Assembly (NCBI GenBank): GCA_947310385.1
Contig: OX371225.1
Location: 69,329,571 to 69,393,570 of the forward strand
Source of the DNA: Nephrotoma appendiculata
Taxonomy: Eukaryota; Arthropoda; Insecta; Diptera; Tipulidae
Direction of reading: 5' to 3'
DNA length: 64,000 nucleotides
Shown: one piece after another, positions 22,000 to 31,309 of the stretch
How the letters are laid out: each line of letters begins with the position of its first letter
Position numbering within the stretch: position 1 is the first letter of the stretch
Made by a program: the position numbers and the translations under genes
The notes under the pieces: model-generated
The model's input: only the letters and a program-made list of their open reading frames with translations
Told to the model about the DNA's origin: nothing
Database searches by the model: none

Positions 22000-22760
22000 A
22001 ATTATGGATTTAGACAAATTTACTGGAGGCGTAACGCTGGATTCTGCTGTCTCGACGCTCGCCAGATATAACAAGAACGATTTCATCGCCGGCGTGCTCT
22101 TCTGCTGGCACTTTGTCAACATTTATGATGAGCATTTGAGTGTCATTGCGTAAAAGACTTGGCACTGTTTTGAACAATCGAACCGACTGATTGTGATTGT
22201 TTAAAAATGTCTTCAACGATGCCACTATTTGACTTTCTCCCTTGCGCCCAAGCGTTCCAATTGTTCATCGCTCAGTGAAGTAAATTTGAAGGAATTTTGG
22301 GTTCGCATTATGCATTGCCATTAAATGGCGATTCTAAGTTTCGATTTTCTTTTTCGTCGTTGCTCTGAACAATGTTGGTTGCTCCAAAAGATATCATATG
22401 GAAGCACGAATTGGATTTGCGAATTTGGCACAAAAACAATTTTGAAGCCGGAGTTAACGCCATCCATAAACTCTTTCAATGATTCGGGTAGTGAACTCAA
22501 TGCCGGTAGTATAACTTTGACCCGCAACAGATGACAATATTGGTTTCCTTTGTCCATTTCACCGATAACAATTTTCGGACGCATCGATTATTCAATGTTC
22601 GGTTCATAACAAAACGCAACACGGACGAATGTAGAAGGCGTTAATGCACAATCTTTGTGTGCGTCAGTGGCACGTTAACACACCTGCCTTTATCTCAAAG
22701 CATTTGCTCGAAGGCGATTATTGCGTTGCTCTTGACTTTCGGTTGCACAATAATTAAATA
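22000..22760 (-). pseudogene. Helitron Rep-helicase N-terminal remnant, copy B
   Basis: Same order as in copy A: an ATESQEQRNNRLRAN repeat-like start (about 22745), KIVIGEMDKGNQYCH (about 22570), VILPALSSLPESL, SLSDEQLERLG (about 22270), FLNNHNQSVRLFKT and KVPAEEHAGDE (about 22090). Copy B has lost the RFNAATIN part by a 15-bp deletion and has its own stops, so the two copies decayed independently. On the plus strand this stretch also contains a 68-codon open frame (21947-22153), which I regard as a shadow. Confidence 0.75.
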
Positions 22761-23155
22761 CGCGGTGTAGAAAATATGGCACAACACTGATTTTAATTTG
22801 TTATGAATTTAACTGGAAAAAATCATCGTCTCTCGGCTATTGATTTACCGGATTCAATTTGCAAATTGCTGATTTTCAATGTATTGCAGTTTTTCCTAAA
22901 ATATTTAAGGGTTTTGCTTAAAATCTGATTTTATTTAGACAATCTAAAAAAATTCAAAAAATTTTAAAGGAGCTTTTACGGACAAAAGTACGCGGTATCC
23001 GGTAATAAAATTTAAAATCCAAATGTATTATTTGAAATGTGTGAACTGAAGTATGGTGAATCACTAACAAGTTTAAAAAATTAGCATGAAATAAATTTAA
23101 CTTAGCGTAGTTCAATTCTCAACAAATTGATTATAGCTTTAAGGTATTGGAAACA

Positions 23156-23454
23156 ATGAGGGCTATTTTATTTCTCAACATATTTTTTTTTGGCATTATG
23201 TCGTCTAAACCGAGTGTAAGTGTACCTAGTAAATAAAATGGAAAAATTTAAATTTTACTTTTCATTTTGCTCTTGGCCAGCCTACAAACTGCTTAACGGA
23301 CTGTGCTGTCAATGCCCAAAATTGTCTACATCAATGTCAGCATGAAGCAATCTGCACGAAAGGTTGTGAAGAAGGACTTATCGTATGTTTAGATTACTGT
23401 TATACAAAAACACGTGAAATTAAACAAAAAAAGTGTAAAATAAAACAATATTAA
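23156..23454 (+). CDS. Small secreted cysteine-rich peptide, two CX3C hairpins (copy B)
   Basis: Exons 23156-23215 and 23281-23454, 77 residues; intron 23216-23280 is 65 bp, phase 0, and differs from the copy A intron at one base. The leader is almost the same as in copy A (three replacements near its end). Exon 2 keeps all nine cysteines with identical spacing, CX3C-X6-CX3C-X5-CX3C-X6-CX3C-X11-C, and ends five residues after the last Cys. Of 57 comparable codons in exon 2, 17 change the residue and 1 is silent. Changes lie in the first hairpin loops and the C-terminal tail; the CEEGLIVCLDYC part is unchanged. Both copies stay open, which argues for selection. Function unknown; secretion is inferred from the leader. 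Confidence 0.77.
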
Positions 23455-23836
23455 TTCCGAAATGAAACGAAAATGATCCTCAAACATTTTCTTTCGCATT
23501 GCGTCGTTGTATTATTGATGATATAATGTTATCGCATTCTTAATCTCGTTAATACTTTTATATAAATATAATATAAAATCAATTAAGCATGCAAAACGTT
23601 TTTTTTCTGCATATTTTCCGACTATAACGACGTATCACTTTGTATAATTTTGGAACATTTTATATTGCTGGAGTGAGTACTGGTGTTGGCATACGATGTA
23701 ACAATAAAATGATAATTTTGTGTTCTTAATCGCTCTCGCGCATAATTTTTATGGTTTATGGTTGTTTTCAACTACACAACAAATTTTGTGGATTATCTCT
23801 CGGGGCTTAGGGGCTCATGGTAGTATATATTAATAT
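23455..23836. other. Remnant of the second peptide locus in copy B, otherwise no gene
   Basis: Matches copy A 8892-9209, but the 50-odd bases encoding the candidate leader (MKFYLALL) are deleted and the homology stops at 23748, before exon 2. What is left is a broken first exon, donor and intron. 23749-23836 is short AT-rich sequence leading to the shared GTAGTATATATTAATATATT block. Confidence 0.75.
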
Positions 23837-23929
23837 ATTCCCCTGTATATAATGCATTATGACATAATTTTTGGTCGTAAAGTACTGAACCCCTATTTAT
23901 GTTTTACCGGCCATTATACATCTTAATTT

Positions 23930-25560
23930 TGTTTCTTAAAGAAAATGTGGCCCTGTACAGCCCAGGCGGTTTGATTGATTGGGATGAAATTGTATACTTA
24001 TAAGGTGTTCCTGCAAATTAGGAGATCACATTAATTTTTCTCCGTAATCTGTCTACCGGAAGTATGCTTCCACAGGAGCTTTTCCGGTTTTTTACAAAAT
24101 ATTTTGAAAGGTAGTTATACAAAACTCCGGTGCCTATACATCTAAGACAGATTGATTGATCCAAACAAAACTTCTTAAATAAGCTTTTTCATATGAAGGC
24201 TTTCATAGCAACTTTCTCGGTCCAAATAATTGTACAAAAATTTAAGAGAAAATTACGTTTTTTGACAAAAACCTGTTCTTCTTCGAAAATGCGGCTCTGT
24301 TCAGCCCAGGCGGATTGGTTAACTGGGATGAAACTCCACAGCTAAACACTTTCTACAAATTTGAAAATCCCAGTGAACTTTAGCTGAAATAGGTTCACCG
24401 AAAATGACAGCTTCCTCAGAATATTTCGTTTTTTGCAAAATAGTTTGCAAAAAATCGGCCCATATACATCCCAGACGGATTGGTTGGTCGGAATGAAACT
24501 ACATGCTGAAGCTTTTACCATAAATTTGGAAATTCCAGTGATGTTTTCCAAAAACTGGAAGGGGCATCTATATATGAGATTTTTCGTTTTATCCAAATAT
24601 TTTGAAGATTATCTCAATTATGAGAAAATGTACTATACACTGAAACAAGCAGTAAATCGATTTTTGACAAAAACCCTGTTTTATTCTGAAAATGAAAATT
24701 TTTGCCCTCGAGATTTTACTAAATGTCTCTGTCTTCTCTACAGCTCAGATGATTTGATTGGTCAGAGTAAAACCATAAAATGAAGCTTTTGATATAGATC
24801 AGAAGATCCCAGTGATTTTTGGCCGAAATCGGTCTGTTATGTATTACCAGTGTAGCACTGTATATTTAAACTCTATGTAACTTGCCTTAGTACATAACCA
24901 TATATAATTATTAATATTTATTATGAATTCTTTATTACCTGTATAATGTTTTTATATAATGTACATACTTCTTATTTTGTATTAGTAAACCTATTATTTA
25001 CATAATGTTATATACTTCTCAAAAGCTATATAAGGGTTTGAAATTTTGAAAACGAGGAAGTATTTTTTGGAAATTAAAATAAATATATCGGACAATAGTA
25101 ATGTCCAGTAAATAAAATTTAAATGTTAAATAATAATTTGAATTTAATAAAATGTTAAACTTAATACATTAAAAAAGAACTATATAAAACAAATACTAAT
25201 TGTAACTTAATAAATTTAAAGGACTTTAATATAAAACCAAATAAAATTTACAAGGTGTACAACAGGTCCACCGGAAGCGGCAACTTTCATAGAAGCTTTT
25301 TTTAAATATTTTCAAAAGTATACATAGCAATTACGAAAAAACGAATACAAAAATTGTAAATTTAATTTCAAACAAAATTAGTTCAGTTTATATTTAAAGT
25401 TTTACCGGAAATGACGTGTTTTACTAAAAAAAATTATTTCAATAAAATTTCGAATCTATACAGACCAGGTGGATTAACTACTCGGAAATAACTTCATACT
25501 GAAGCTTTTCCATAAATTGGGAGAACTATGTGATGTGGTGAGCAATGCGGCTGGTACGCA
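23930..25560. repeat. Decayed AGCCCAGGCGGATTGG-type repeats, copy B
   Basis: The same degenerate repeats as at 13700-15110, interrupted by the solo LTR at 24835-25264. Short open frames here (24342-24596 and 24433-24783) overlap each other on opposite strands and are not conserved in copy A, so I do not call genes. Confidence 0.7.
24835..25264. mobile_element. Solo LTR, 430 bp, with empty site in copy A
   Basis: Begins TGTTATGTATTACC and ends AGGTGTACAACA. Flanked by GGTC at 24831-24834 and 25265-25268, a 4-bp target duplication. Copy A at about 14695 reads GAAATCGGTCCACCGG with one GGTC and no insert, so the insertion is proven by comparison. CTATATAAGG near 25025 is a good TATA box and AATAAA signals follow. 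Four-base duplications fit a Ty3/Gypsy LTR, though BEL/Pao cannot be excluded. Confidence 0.92.
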
Positions 25561-25692
25561 GCAGTGGCAGATTCCTAGGAGCTTTTTCAACTTCTATAAT
25601 GAATATTAAATTTTTAACAAGGGTTAACCAACAAGGTCGGTTTTCTGAAATTTAAGCAAGTTCAATTTTTCATTTTAAAAATTAAGTATAGG

Positions 25693-25930
25693 GCCAACAA
25701 CTCAATGAATTTTCAGAAATTGAACTATGGCCATTTTTTTCAAATTACACCTCTGTATCCCCATCAGATTTTCTTCAAAATTGGACTGTTGTTAACAGGC
25801 ATTAGAGTCTATCAAATGGCCATAGTGGGATCAATGCGACTTTATGTTAAACAAGAGCGTCAGGCCATTCAATAAATTTTTCAGAAATTTAACTTTGGAT
25901 ACCTTGTAAAATTGCACCCCGTGACATAAT
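25693..25930. repeat. Two diverged copies of a noncoding repeat
   Basis: CAATGAATTTTCAGAAATTG with AACTATGGCCAT near 25705, and AATAAATTTTTCAGAAATTT with AACTTTGGATACC near 25870, are two copies about 165 bp apart of a noncoding sequence. No gene. Confidence 0.5.
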
Positions 25931-26175
25931 GTTAAAGTTAGCCGACAGTTTCCAGCCGAAAGATAATGCAGATAGTGTCTTGAATACACCAAAAATCAGT
26001 CATGAACTCGAATTTAGGATCGGGTTATATCATTCGAGTGAAGGGGAAATTATTTCAGTTTCAGAATTTAAAAATCGACAGGAACGAGAGTATAAAGAGA
26101 GTTTAAGTTTCGGCTGAAATAGTCAAGACACTATCTGCATTATCTTTTGGCTGGCAACTTTCGGCTAACTTTAAC
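25931..26175. mobile_element. MITE-like inverted-repeat element
   Basis: Arms 25931-25983 and 26123-26175 are inverted copies matching at 50 of 53 bases, starting GTTAAAGTTAGCCGA and ending at the GTGTCTTGA inner edge. The middle 140 bp is non-repetitive. The 62-codon open frame inside is a by-product. A partial second copy lies at 26503-26640. Confidence 0.85.
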
Positions 26176-26502
26176 AAGGTCCCCGTGATCCCATCAAAAA
26201 AATTTCACAATTGGTTTGGAGTAGACATAAGATATCATAAACTAAAACCATAGACAATCAAATTAGATTTTTCATTTGAACTAAAAAATGAAAACAAAAC
26301 ATATTTCTGATAATTCCAATGTCATCGTTGTATCTGTGATTTTTCGTTAAACTGGTTATTTACAGAAAATGAAATCGCAGTTTAAATTGTTACGTTTACA
26401 TAGGATGAAATATCTCTTTTAGGTTGTCTCAGCTAAAACTTTCATTTTAATATCAACTTAAAGAAGTAAATAAAATGAAGGAAAAAATTATTATTCTTAA
26501 AT

Positions 26503-26640
26503 ACCGGCTGGTAACTTTCGGCTGAAATATATTGATCAACGTTGTTGAAATTTTATGTTCGGCTATCAAACCAAAGACACAATCTGCATTATCATTTTTT
26601 TTATTTTTGGCTGGCAACTTTCGGCTAACTTTAACAAGGT
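26503..26640. mobile_element. Partial copy of the same MITE
   Basis: CACAATCTGCATTATC, then GGCTGGCAACTTTCGGCTAA and CTTTAACAAGGT (about 26577-26640) repeat the right arm of the 25931-26175 element. GGCTGGTAACTTTCGGCTGA at 26505 is a second, shorter match. 26176-26502 holds nothing recognised. Confidence 0.7.
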
Positions 26641-26704
26641 AAATGTTATATCTAGATCCATAAACGTATCAACATTATCAATAATACAGCCATCCAGAAA
26701 AAAA

Positions 26705-27693
26705 TCAGATCAGACGGATTGTTTTACATTTGGAAATGTTTATAGTCAAATTCTGAACTGTGCACCACATACTGAAATTATTTAAGTCAGATTGGAAGTC
26801 TTTTGCGTCATTGGTGCATGAAATGGTTTTAAAAATTTTAATGTCGTCCGCGTAGATGAGGTTGTCGGAATAACTCAAACAATCCACTACGTCATTGATG
26901 AATAGTATGAAAAGCATAGGACCCAAATGACTCTGATGACTCTGAAGATCTGATTCAGTCCAGTGGGAGAAAACTACAATGCAAGGAATCAAGTTTCTTC
27001 AACAGCAAGTCATGATCAATCTTATCAAAGGCCTTACAGAAATCAGTGTACACAACCTGCACAATTTTACCCCTATGTAAGGCATTAGAGACACAATTTG
27101 TAAGCAAGAGTAAGTTAGCAACAGTTGATCTGCCTGGAAAGAAACTATGCTGTTTTGGAGTGATAAAAGTTTTCACGTGAAAGAATAATTGATCTTTAAC
27201 AAGTTTCTCAAACAACTTGGTTAAGGCTGAAATTATACAAATACCCCTATAGTTCACAATATTACCACGAATCCCGGATTTGAAAATAGGTTTAATAAGC
27301 GATCGTTTGCAAAGAGTAGGGAAATATCCCTCTCTTAGACTTGGGGCGGCAATTGCGTTACCGGTCAATTTAAAAAATAAAGGCGGTATCGAATCAAAGC
27401 CGGCACTATGGTTAATGTCAAGATTTGACAATTCCGATAAGATTGTATCCAATTTCCAAACGAAACATTGACAATTTCTTATTACTCGTGACATTATTCA
27501 AGCTGCAGAAATTAGAACCTAAATCTGGATTATAAACGCTCCCAAAGAAATCAGCAAACAAATTAACCTTATCTAGAATGTTATCACAGAATCGACCTTT
27601 CAAATACATTGTGGGAGGGTAACCATCAGATTTTCTTTTATAGTTAACAAAATGCCAAAAATGATTGGGTTTCGATTTAATTTGTGATTCCAC
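26705..27693 (-). pseudogene. Reverse transcriptase remnant of the minus-strand non-LTR element
   Basis: Motifs in order: HFWHFVNYKRKSDGYPP, ILSELSNLDINHSAGFDSIPP (NKSAGPDGIP-like), LIKPIFKSGIRGNIVNYRGI (RPIS region), KQHSFFPGRSTVANLL, VVYTDFCKAFDKIDHDLLL (first catalytic Asp), a deletion of the PQGS block leaving HLGPMLFILFINDV, and NLIYADDIKIF (catalytic YADD, intact). Two frames are used and the thumb is missing, so it is inactive. Confidence 0.9.
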
Positions 27694-28500
27694 CTACAAA
27701 ATATAATTACCGTAAAAAAATCGGTTAAAAAATATATACTTTTTACGTAAGACCTTAAATGAGTTGTAATTTACTGTATTCGGAGATAGTTTATAAAGTT
27801 TATGACCCTTATCCTTTCTATTTTTTAAATTTATCAATTCATTGTTATACCATGGTTCCTTCTTGGCGCCTGAAACAAGCAATCTAGGAATGAATGTTTC
27901 AATGCCCATTTGAACAATTTTATAAAATTCGTTCAACATATCGTCTATATTATTACAATTATAAAATAAAGACCAATTATACCCATCAAGATATGCACTT
28001 AAAGAAACATAACTTAAAGTTTTAGATGACAGAGTCGGTACTATTTTCGATTAATTTACTGTATTCAAACAAGACTGAAATATTCAGCGGTAAATGATAA
28101 ATACTTGAAGATCCAGCTAAATCATCACAGGTTGTGACGGTCATCTCATGATCAATTGGCACAAAGGCTAGGTCTAACACGTTGTTACTGCAATTCTTGA
28201 TATTGATACATTGTTTCAGTCAAAATTGTTGTCATTGTTTCAATTTTTCCTAATTTTATTTTTATGTACAGTCCTTTTGTTGGTTGTTACATTGACGTCT
28301 CCGTCTTTGGTAATTGTGTGTGGAATATATTTTGATTCAAGTTTGTTCCTCGTAATCCTTTTTTCAAATATTTGTTGTCCTGATACATATGGACTAGTGG
28401 AATCGCGTGAAGCGTTTAATTTTTCAATATTTTTTGCTTTAGACAGGTTATTTAGCTTAGCTAGATCTTCACTTTCCGGAGCTTGATAGAACCCAAACAA
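26705..28500 (-). mobile_element. Degenerate non-LTR retrotransposon (minus strand)
   Basis: Minus-strand pieces from right to left: a polar 86-codon frame (28240-28500) that may be an ORF1 remnant, an endonuclease C-terminal trace (about 28150-28200), a linker (27694-27939) with PWYNNELINLKNRKDK, and the RT (27693 down to 26705). Deletions and shifts separate the pieces. It belongs to the same broad Jockey/I-like class as 10122-13684 but is a different, older family. Confidence 0.85.
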
Positions 28501-28900
28501 TTAGAACATAAACTCATAAACCTCAAACTTATAGAACTTAAATCTGTAAATCTTAAACCCATAAACCCTGAACCGATTGAACCCAAATAAACCGGGTAAT
28601 GGTGTCAAGAGTAGCAGTTATTGGAATCTACTCACTGCTATATTGAAGAAGAAGAAAAAGATTACTCCCAAACCTGTAGACCTAAAACACATTAATCTCA
28701 AATCTCGCCTTTAATTCTATGCCCATAAACGTACATATCTGTAACATAAACTCGTTACACCTTAACCCATAGGGTTATTAAAAAAAACTATTAGTTTTAT
28801 TTTGCATTTTTGAACTTATTTATCTCTAAACCTATCCATGAAAAACCTTACTTCACAATTTATAAACTTCAAATTACAGAAGTAACAAAAAAATGTATGC
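28500..28900. other. Low-complexity stretch with a loose 12-14 bp rhythm
   Basis: Successive phrases such as CATAAACTCATAAACCTCAA, ACTTATAGAACTTAAATC and TTAAACCCATAAACCCTGAA suggest a decayed short tandem repeat. No gene. Confidence 0.4.
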
Positions 28901-29229
28901 AAAAAATCCAATCACAACAAGAAGAAAAAGCAAAAACTTGTTGAAAAATAGCAAACTTGTTGAAAAATATATATCGCCCCTGCGCACGGCAGCATGATCC
29001 TAATAGTCACAAGCCTCAAACCTGCCGAACGGCAGCCCGTTAGATACAAATGTATAAAGTATATAATGTATATGAAGCATATAGAGAGTAAGCGAGGCAC
29101 GAGTATGAGACGTATATCAAAGGTATTGTACTACAGTACTAGCTCAAAGCCTGATCGGTAGATGGAGTATCGTCTTGCGCGAAATAAAAAAGTCGCTGTA
29201 AGTTATTAAGAAGAGAACAATTTTGAATA

Positions 29230-29335
29230 AAACTCTGCCTGCTCTTGCAGTTTTCACCGCAAAATAGCGCCCAGACTCAGCTCAAGAAGCAAAAGACTGC
29301 CAAGCCTAAGATGAAGCAGCACTGAGGCACTATTT
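29230..29335 (+). pseudogene. Histone gene 3' end, Lys-rich (H1-like)
   Basis: A short open piece ends KKQKTAKPKMKQH-stop (TGA about 29324), immediately upstream of a canonical histone mRNA 3' stem-loop. The Lys/Ala/Pro-rich tail fits linker histone H1 better than core histones, whose C-termini are different. No start or globular domain is found upstream (29080-29230 has none), so this is a 3' fragment. The H1 assignment is inference. Confidence 0.5.
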
Positions 29336-29346
29336 TTTGTATAATC

Positions 29347-29375
29347 GGCCCTTTTCAGGGCCATACAAAGAAAGC
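29347..29375 (+). terminator. Histone mRNA 3' stem-loop and downstream element
   Basis: GGCCCTTTTCAGGGCC at 29347-29362 is a perfect 6-bp stem with a 4-base loop, identical to the animal replication-dependent histone consensus. It is followed by ACAAAGAAAG, a purine-rich stretch where the U7-binding downstream element sits. It directs 3' end cutting without polyadenylation. Confidence 0.9.
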
Positions 29376-29625
29376 AAGCTTAATACCCAGCCATCCGACC
29401 TTCATCAAACTAACTTTGAAGATTTAAACATAAAAATGCATTCTTTAGTAAATGTAAATTTACGAGTATATGCACTTTTTGATTAAAAAAAAACTTGGTT
29501 ATCTATTTTCTCATTTTCATTAGATATACAACAAATACAAAACTAAAAAATACAAAAAATACAAAATTAGTTTCTGTGTGTTTTATTTTTATGAAAAAAA
29601 TTTAATTAAAAGTAGATATTAAAAA

Positions 29626-29990
29626 ATGTCTAGTTGTAAAATAAGTCCCAATTCTTTTTGTTTTGTTTGTGGAATTTATATTTTCAAAAATGGTAAAGCT
29701 TTAACAGACACTTTGAAAAGAAAGTACGATTTTCACTATGGCATATCTGCTGAAGATACAAACAATGCTTCACAACGATCTCCTGATTTAACCCCCCCCC
29801 CCCCTGATTTCTTCCTATAGAGGTACGTGAAGGAATAGGTGTGTACCAATAAATCAACCACAACCTCGATACTTAAGTACAACATTAGAAACAAGATTGC
29901 CGAAATAAAACCAGAAGTCGCAAAAGTGTTTTGAAAAATGTGCTTAAAAGAGCTCGCCCATTTCCAGTGAGTTCTGTCTGAAGTAATCAA
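29626..29990 (+). pseudogene. Fused fragments: zinc-finger-like start and mariner transposase end
   Basis: 29626-29760 reads MSSCKISPNSFCFVCGIYI... like the N-terminal zinc-finger region common in uncharacterised insect proteins (F-C-x-x-C). At 29780 it changes to SPDLTP...PDFFL, then a poly-C expansion (29792-29805), a stop, and RYVKE and KYNIRNKIAEIKPEVAK in another frame. The second half matches the last catalytic block and C-terminus of a mariner transposase related to the one at 35260. Chimeric and dead. Confidence 0.55.
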
Positions 29991-30327
29991 AATAGTACAG
30001 TTATTATCAGAGAATATTAGCCAAAAAAAATTGTAAAGAATCTGAAAGCGAATATCTCATAAATCATTACATCATACACTCGTAAGACATTGAATTTAAA
30101 TTTTGCAAGTCTAATAGAAATCACGATGTAGAAAATAGGTGATTGCGTCTATCCAGCACACACACACAATTTTAGGCATGGTTCTACACCATAATCAATC
30201 AATCAATGTTAGACCTTATAACGTATTTAAGTGGAGCAAATTAATTGTTCCATTGATGAGTGTCGCAAATTATAGTCACGTTGATAGTTACGAGTAGCTG
30301 AAAAATGTTTTCATCAGCAATATTGCA

Positions 30328-30361
30328 TATATAAACACAAGTGTGACATAAAATTACCTCA
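30328..30361 (+). promoter_or_regulatory. TATA box and likely start site of the third peptide gene
   Basis: TATATAAA at 30328-30335, with a TCA initiator-like start near 30359-30361 about 31-33 bp downstream and the ATG at 30383. The distances are right for a RNA polymerase II core promoter with a 5' leader of about 20 nt. Confidence 0.7.
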
Positions 30362-30382
30362 AACTTTTCAATACCGTGCACC

Positions 30383-30636
30383 ATGAAGTTACTTAATTAT
30401 TTACTTGTTGTCGTTGCATATTTAGTATTTATGGCGACTTCTGGTCAGGCCGCAACTGACGCTGAGGTAACTACTTTAATTAATTTGCAGTGTGTTGTAA
30501 AACTAAATATTAATTCTGCTTTTTTTCTATATTATGTTTTAAGGTTTACTCGCTTTGTGTGACAAAATGTAAAAAAATGGATACGCCCTGCTTTAAGGAA
30601 TGTGTAGCTGGTTATGTAGACAAGATCAAAACATAA
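30383..30636 (+). CDS. Small secreted peptide, single CX3C-X6-CX3C hairpin
   Basis: Exons 30383-30466 and 30544-30636; intron 30467-30543 (77 bp, GTAACT to TTAAG, phase 0). 58 residues. Exon 1 is a clear signal peptide (MKLLNYLLVVVAYLVF, then a small-residue ATSGQA cleavage region and an acidic short propiece). Exon 2 is a 30-residue mature part with four cysteines as CX3C-X6-CX3C, rich in Lys. The pattern predicts two short helices joined by two disulfides. The gene has a TATA box, tight ATG context and AATAAA 38 bp after the stop, so it looks complete. It shares exon design and Cys spacing with the 8.5 and 23.2 kb genes, which carry two such units. Venom, saliva, antimicrobial or signalling use are all possible. 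Confidence 0.82.
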
Positions 30637-30673
30637 AGGTTCTAAAAAAATGTGGTGGTGGGAAAGTTCATAA

Positions 30674-30679
30674 AATAAA
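30674..30679 (+). terminator. Polyadenylation signal of the third peptide gene
   Basis: AATAAA 38 bp after the stop codon, followed by T-rich sequence near 30705. Confidence 0.65.
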
Positions 30680-30689
30680 TTTTATCTGA

Positions 30690-31230
30690 TTTAAAGGAAT
30701 TAACAATTTTTTGTTTCAATTTTAATGTGCTTTTAAATCAATTTTGGTATCAGGTTAAATGTCACCAGTATAACTTCTACAAACCGTTACTTACGTTTGC
30801 TCAGTTAATGAGATTTAAATAATTCAGGCTGCGGTAATTTTGCATATGCTGAGATGCTACGACTAGAGTATTGAGGCCAATCTAGAGATTTCTAATATGA
30901 CTACAATAAAATTTGTAAAGCTAGAGTTAAAAGGAGTTCGAGCCGTATTAAGGAAAGCGGTTTCTATACATTAAGGAAGATGGTACGTGTCTATCGAAAT
31001 TTACGTGATTATAGTGAGGAATTGTTAATTTTGTCAACTTCATGTCAATTTGAGATTAATAATCCATATTTCGTTGCTTCATACACCAAGTGTATCTCCT
31101 CATGATACAGAATTAAGCTTGTTTGATTTGACTTTCTGCGAGGTTAAAATATGGCGTTCGGCTTTGGAAATTTTAAAACTTATCTTTATCGAATGAAAGT
31201 ATATAGTTTTATCCCAAAGTAGTATAGAAA
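30690..31230. other. No gene seen
   Basis: AT-rich sequence; no motif or conserved frame on either strand. Confidence 0.6.
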
Positions 31231-31309
31231 GTATAGTAATTCTTTATCTCACATGTTTGGCTTAAATTTATTATTTAAGCCAAACATGTGAGATAAAGAA
31301 CTACTACAC
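31231..31309. repeat. Perfect 28-bp hairpin
   Basis: 31240-31267 and 31273-31300 are exact inverted copies (TTCTTTATCTCACATGTTTG... and complement) with a 5-base loop TTATT. Outside, 31231-31239 and 31301-31309 pair with two mismatches. The right arm contains the last codons of the minus-strand frame at 31275-31658. Confidence 0.95.

Larger units (their letters stand above)
21489..25692. repeat. Segmental duplication, copy B
   Basis: Second copy of 6867-15118. It lacks the second peptide exon region (9210 to about 10085) and the non-LTR element of copy A, and has gained a solo LTR at 24835-25264. In noncoding parts the copies are close to identical, with scattered substitutions and small indels. 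The right edge is at about AAAAATTAAGTATAG, after which the copies differ. Confidence 0.95.

Noticed and set aside
21947..22153. Plus-strand 68-codon frame (DKFTGGVTLDSAVSTL)
   Set aside because: Antisense to the Helitron remnant; copy A has stops and shifts in it, so it is not conserved.
24342..24783. Overlapping open frames on both strands
   Set aside because: They are not kept in the duplicate at 14.1-14.6 kb and contain no motif.
26705..27939. Retron or diversity-generating RT
   Set aside because: The motif order and endonuclease/linker context are those of an insect non-LTR retrotransposon.
28211..28486. Plus-strand hydrophobic frame
   Set aside because: It overlaps a polar minus-strand frame that fits the neighbouring minus-strand element; composition is explained by antisense reading.
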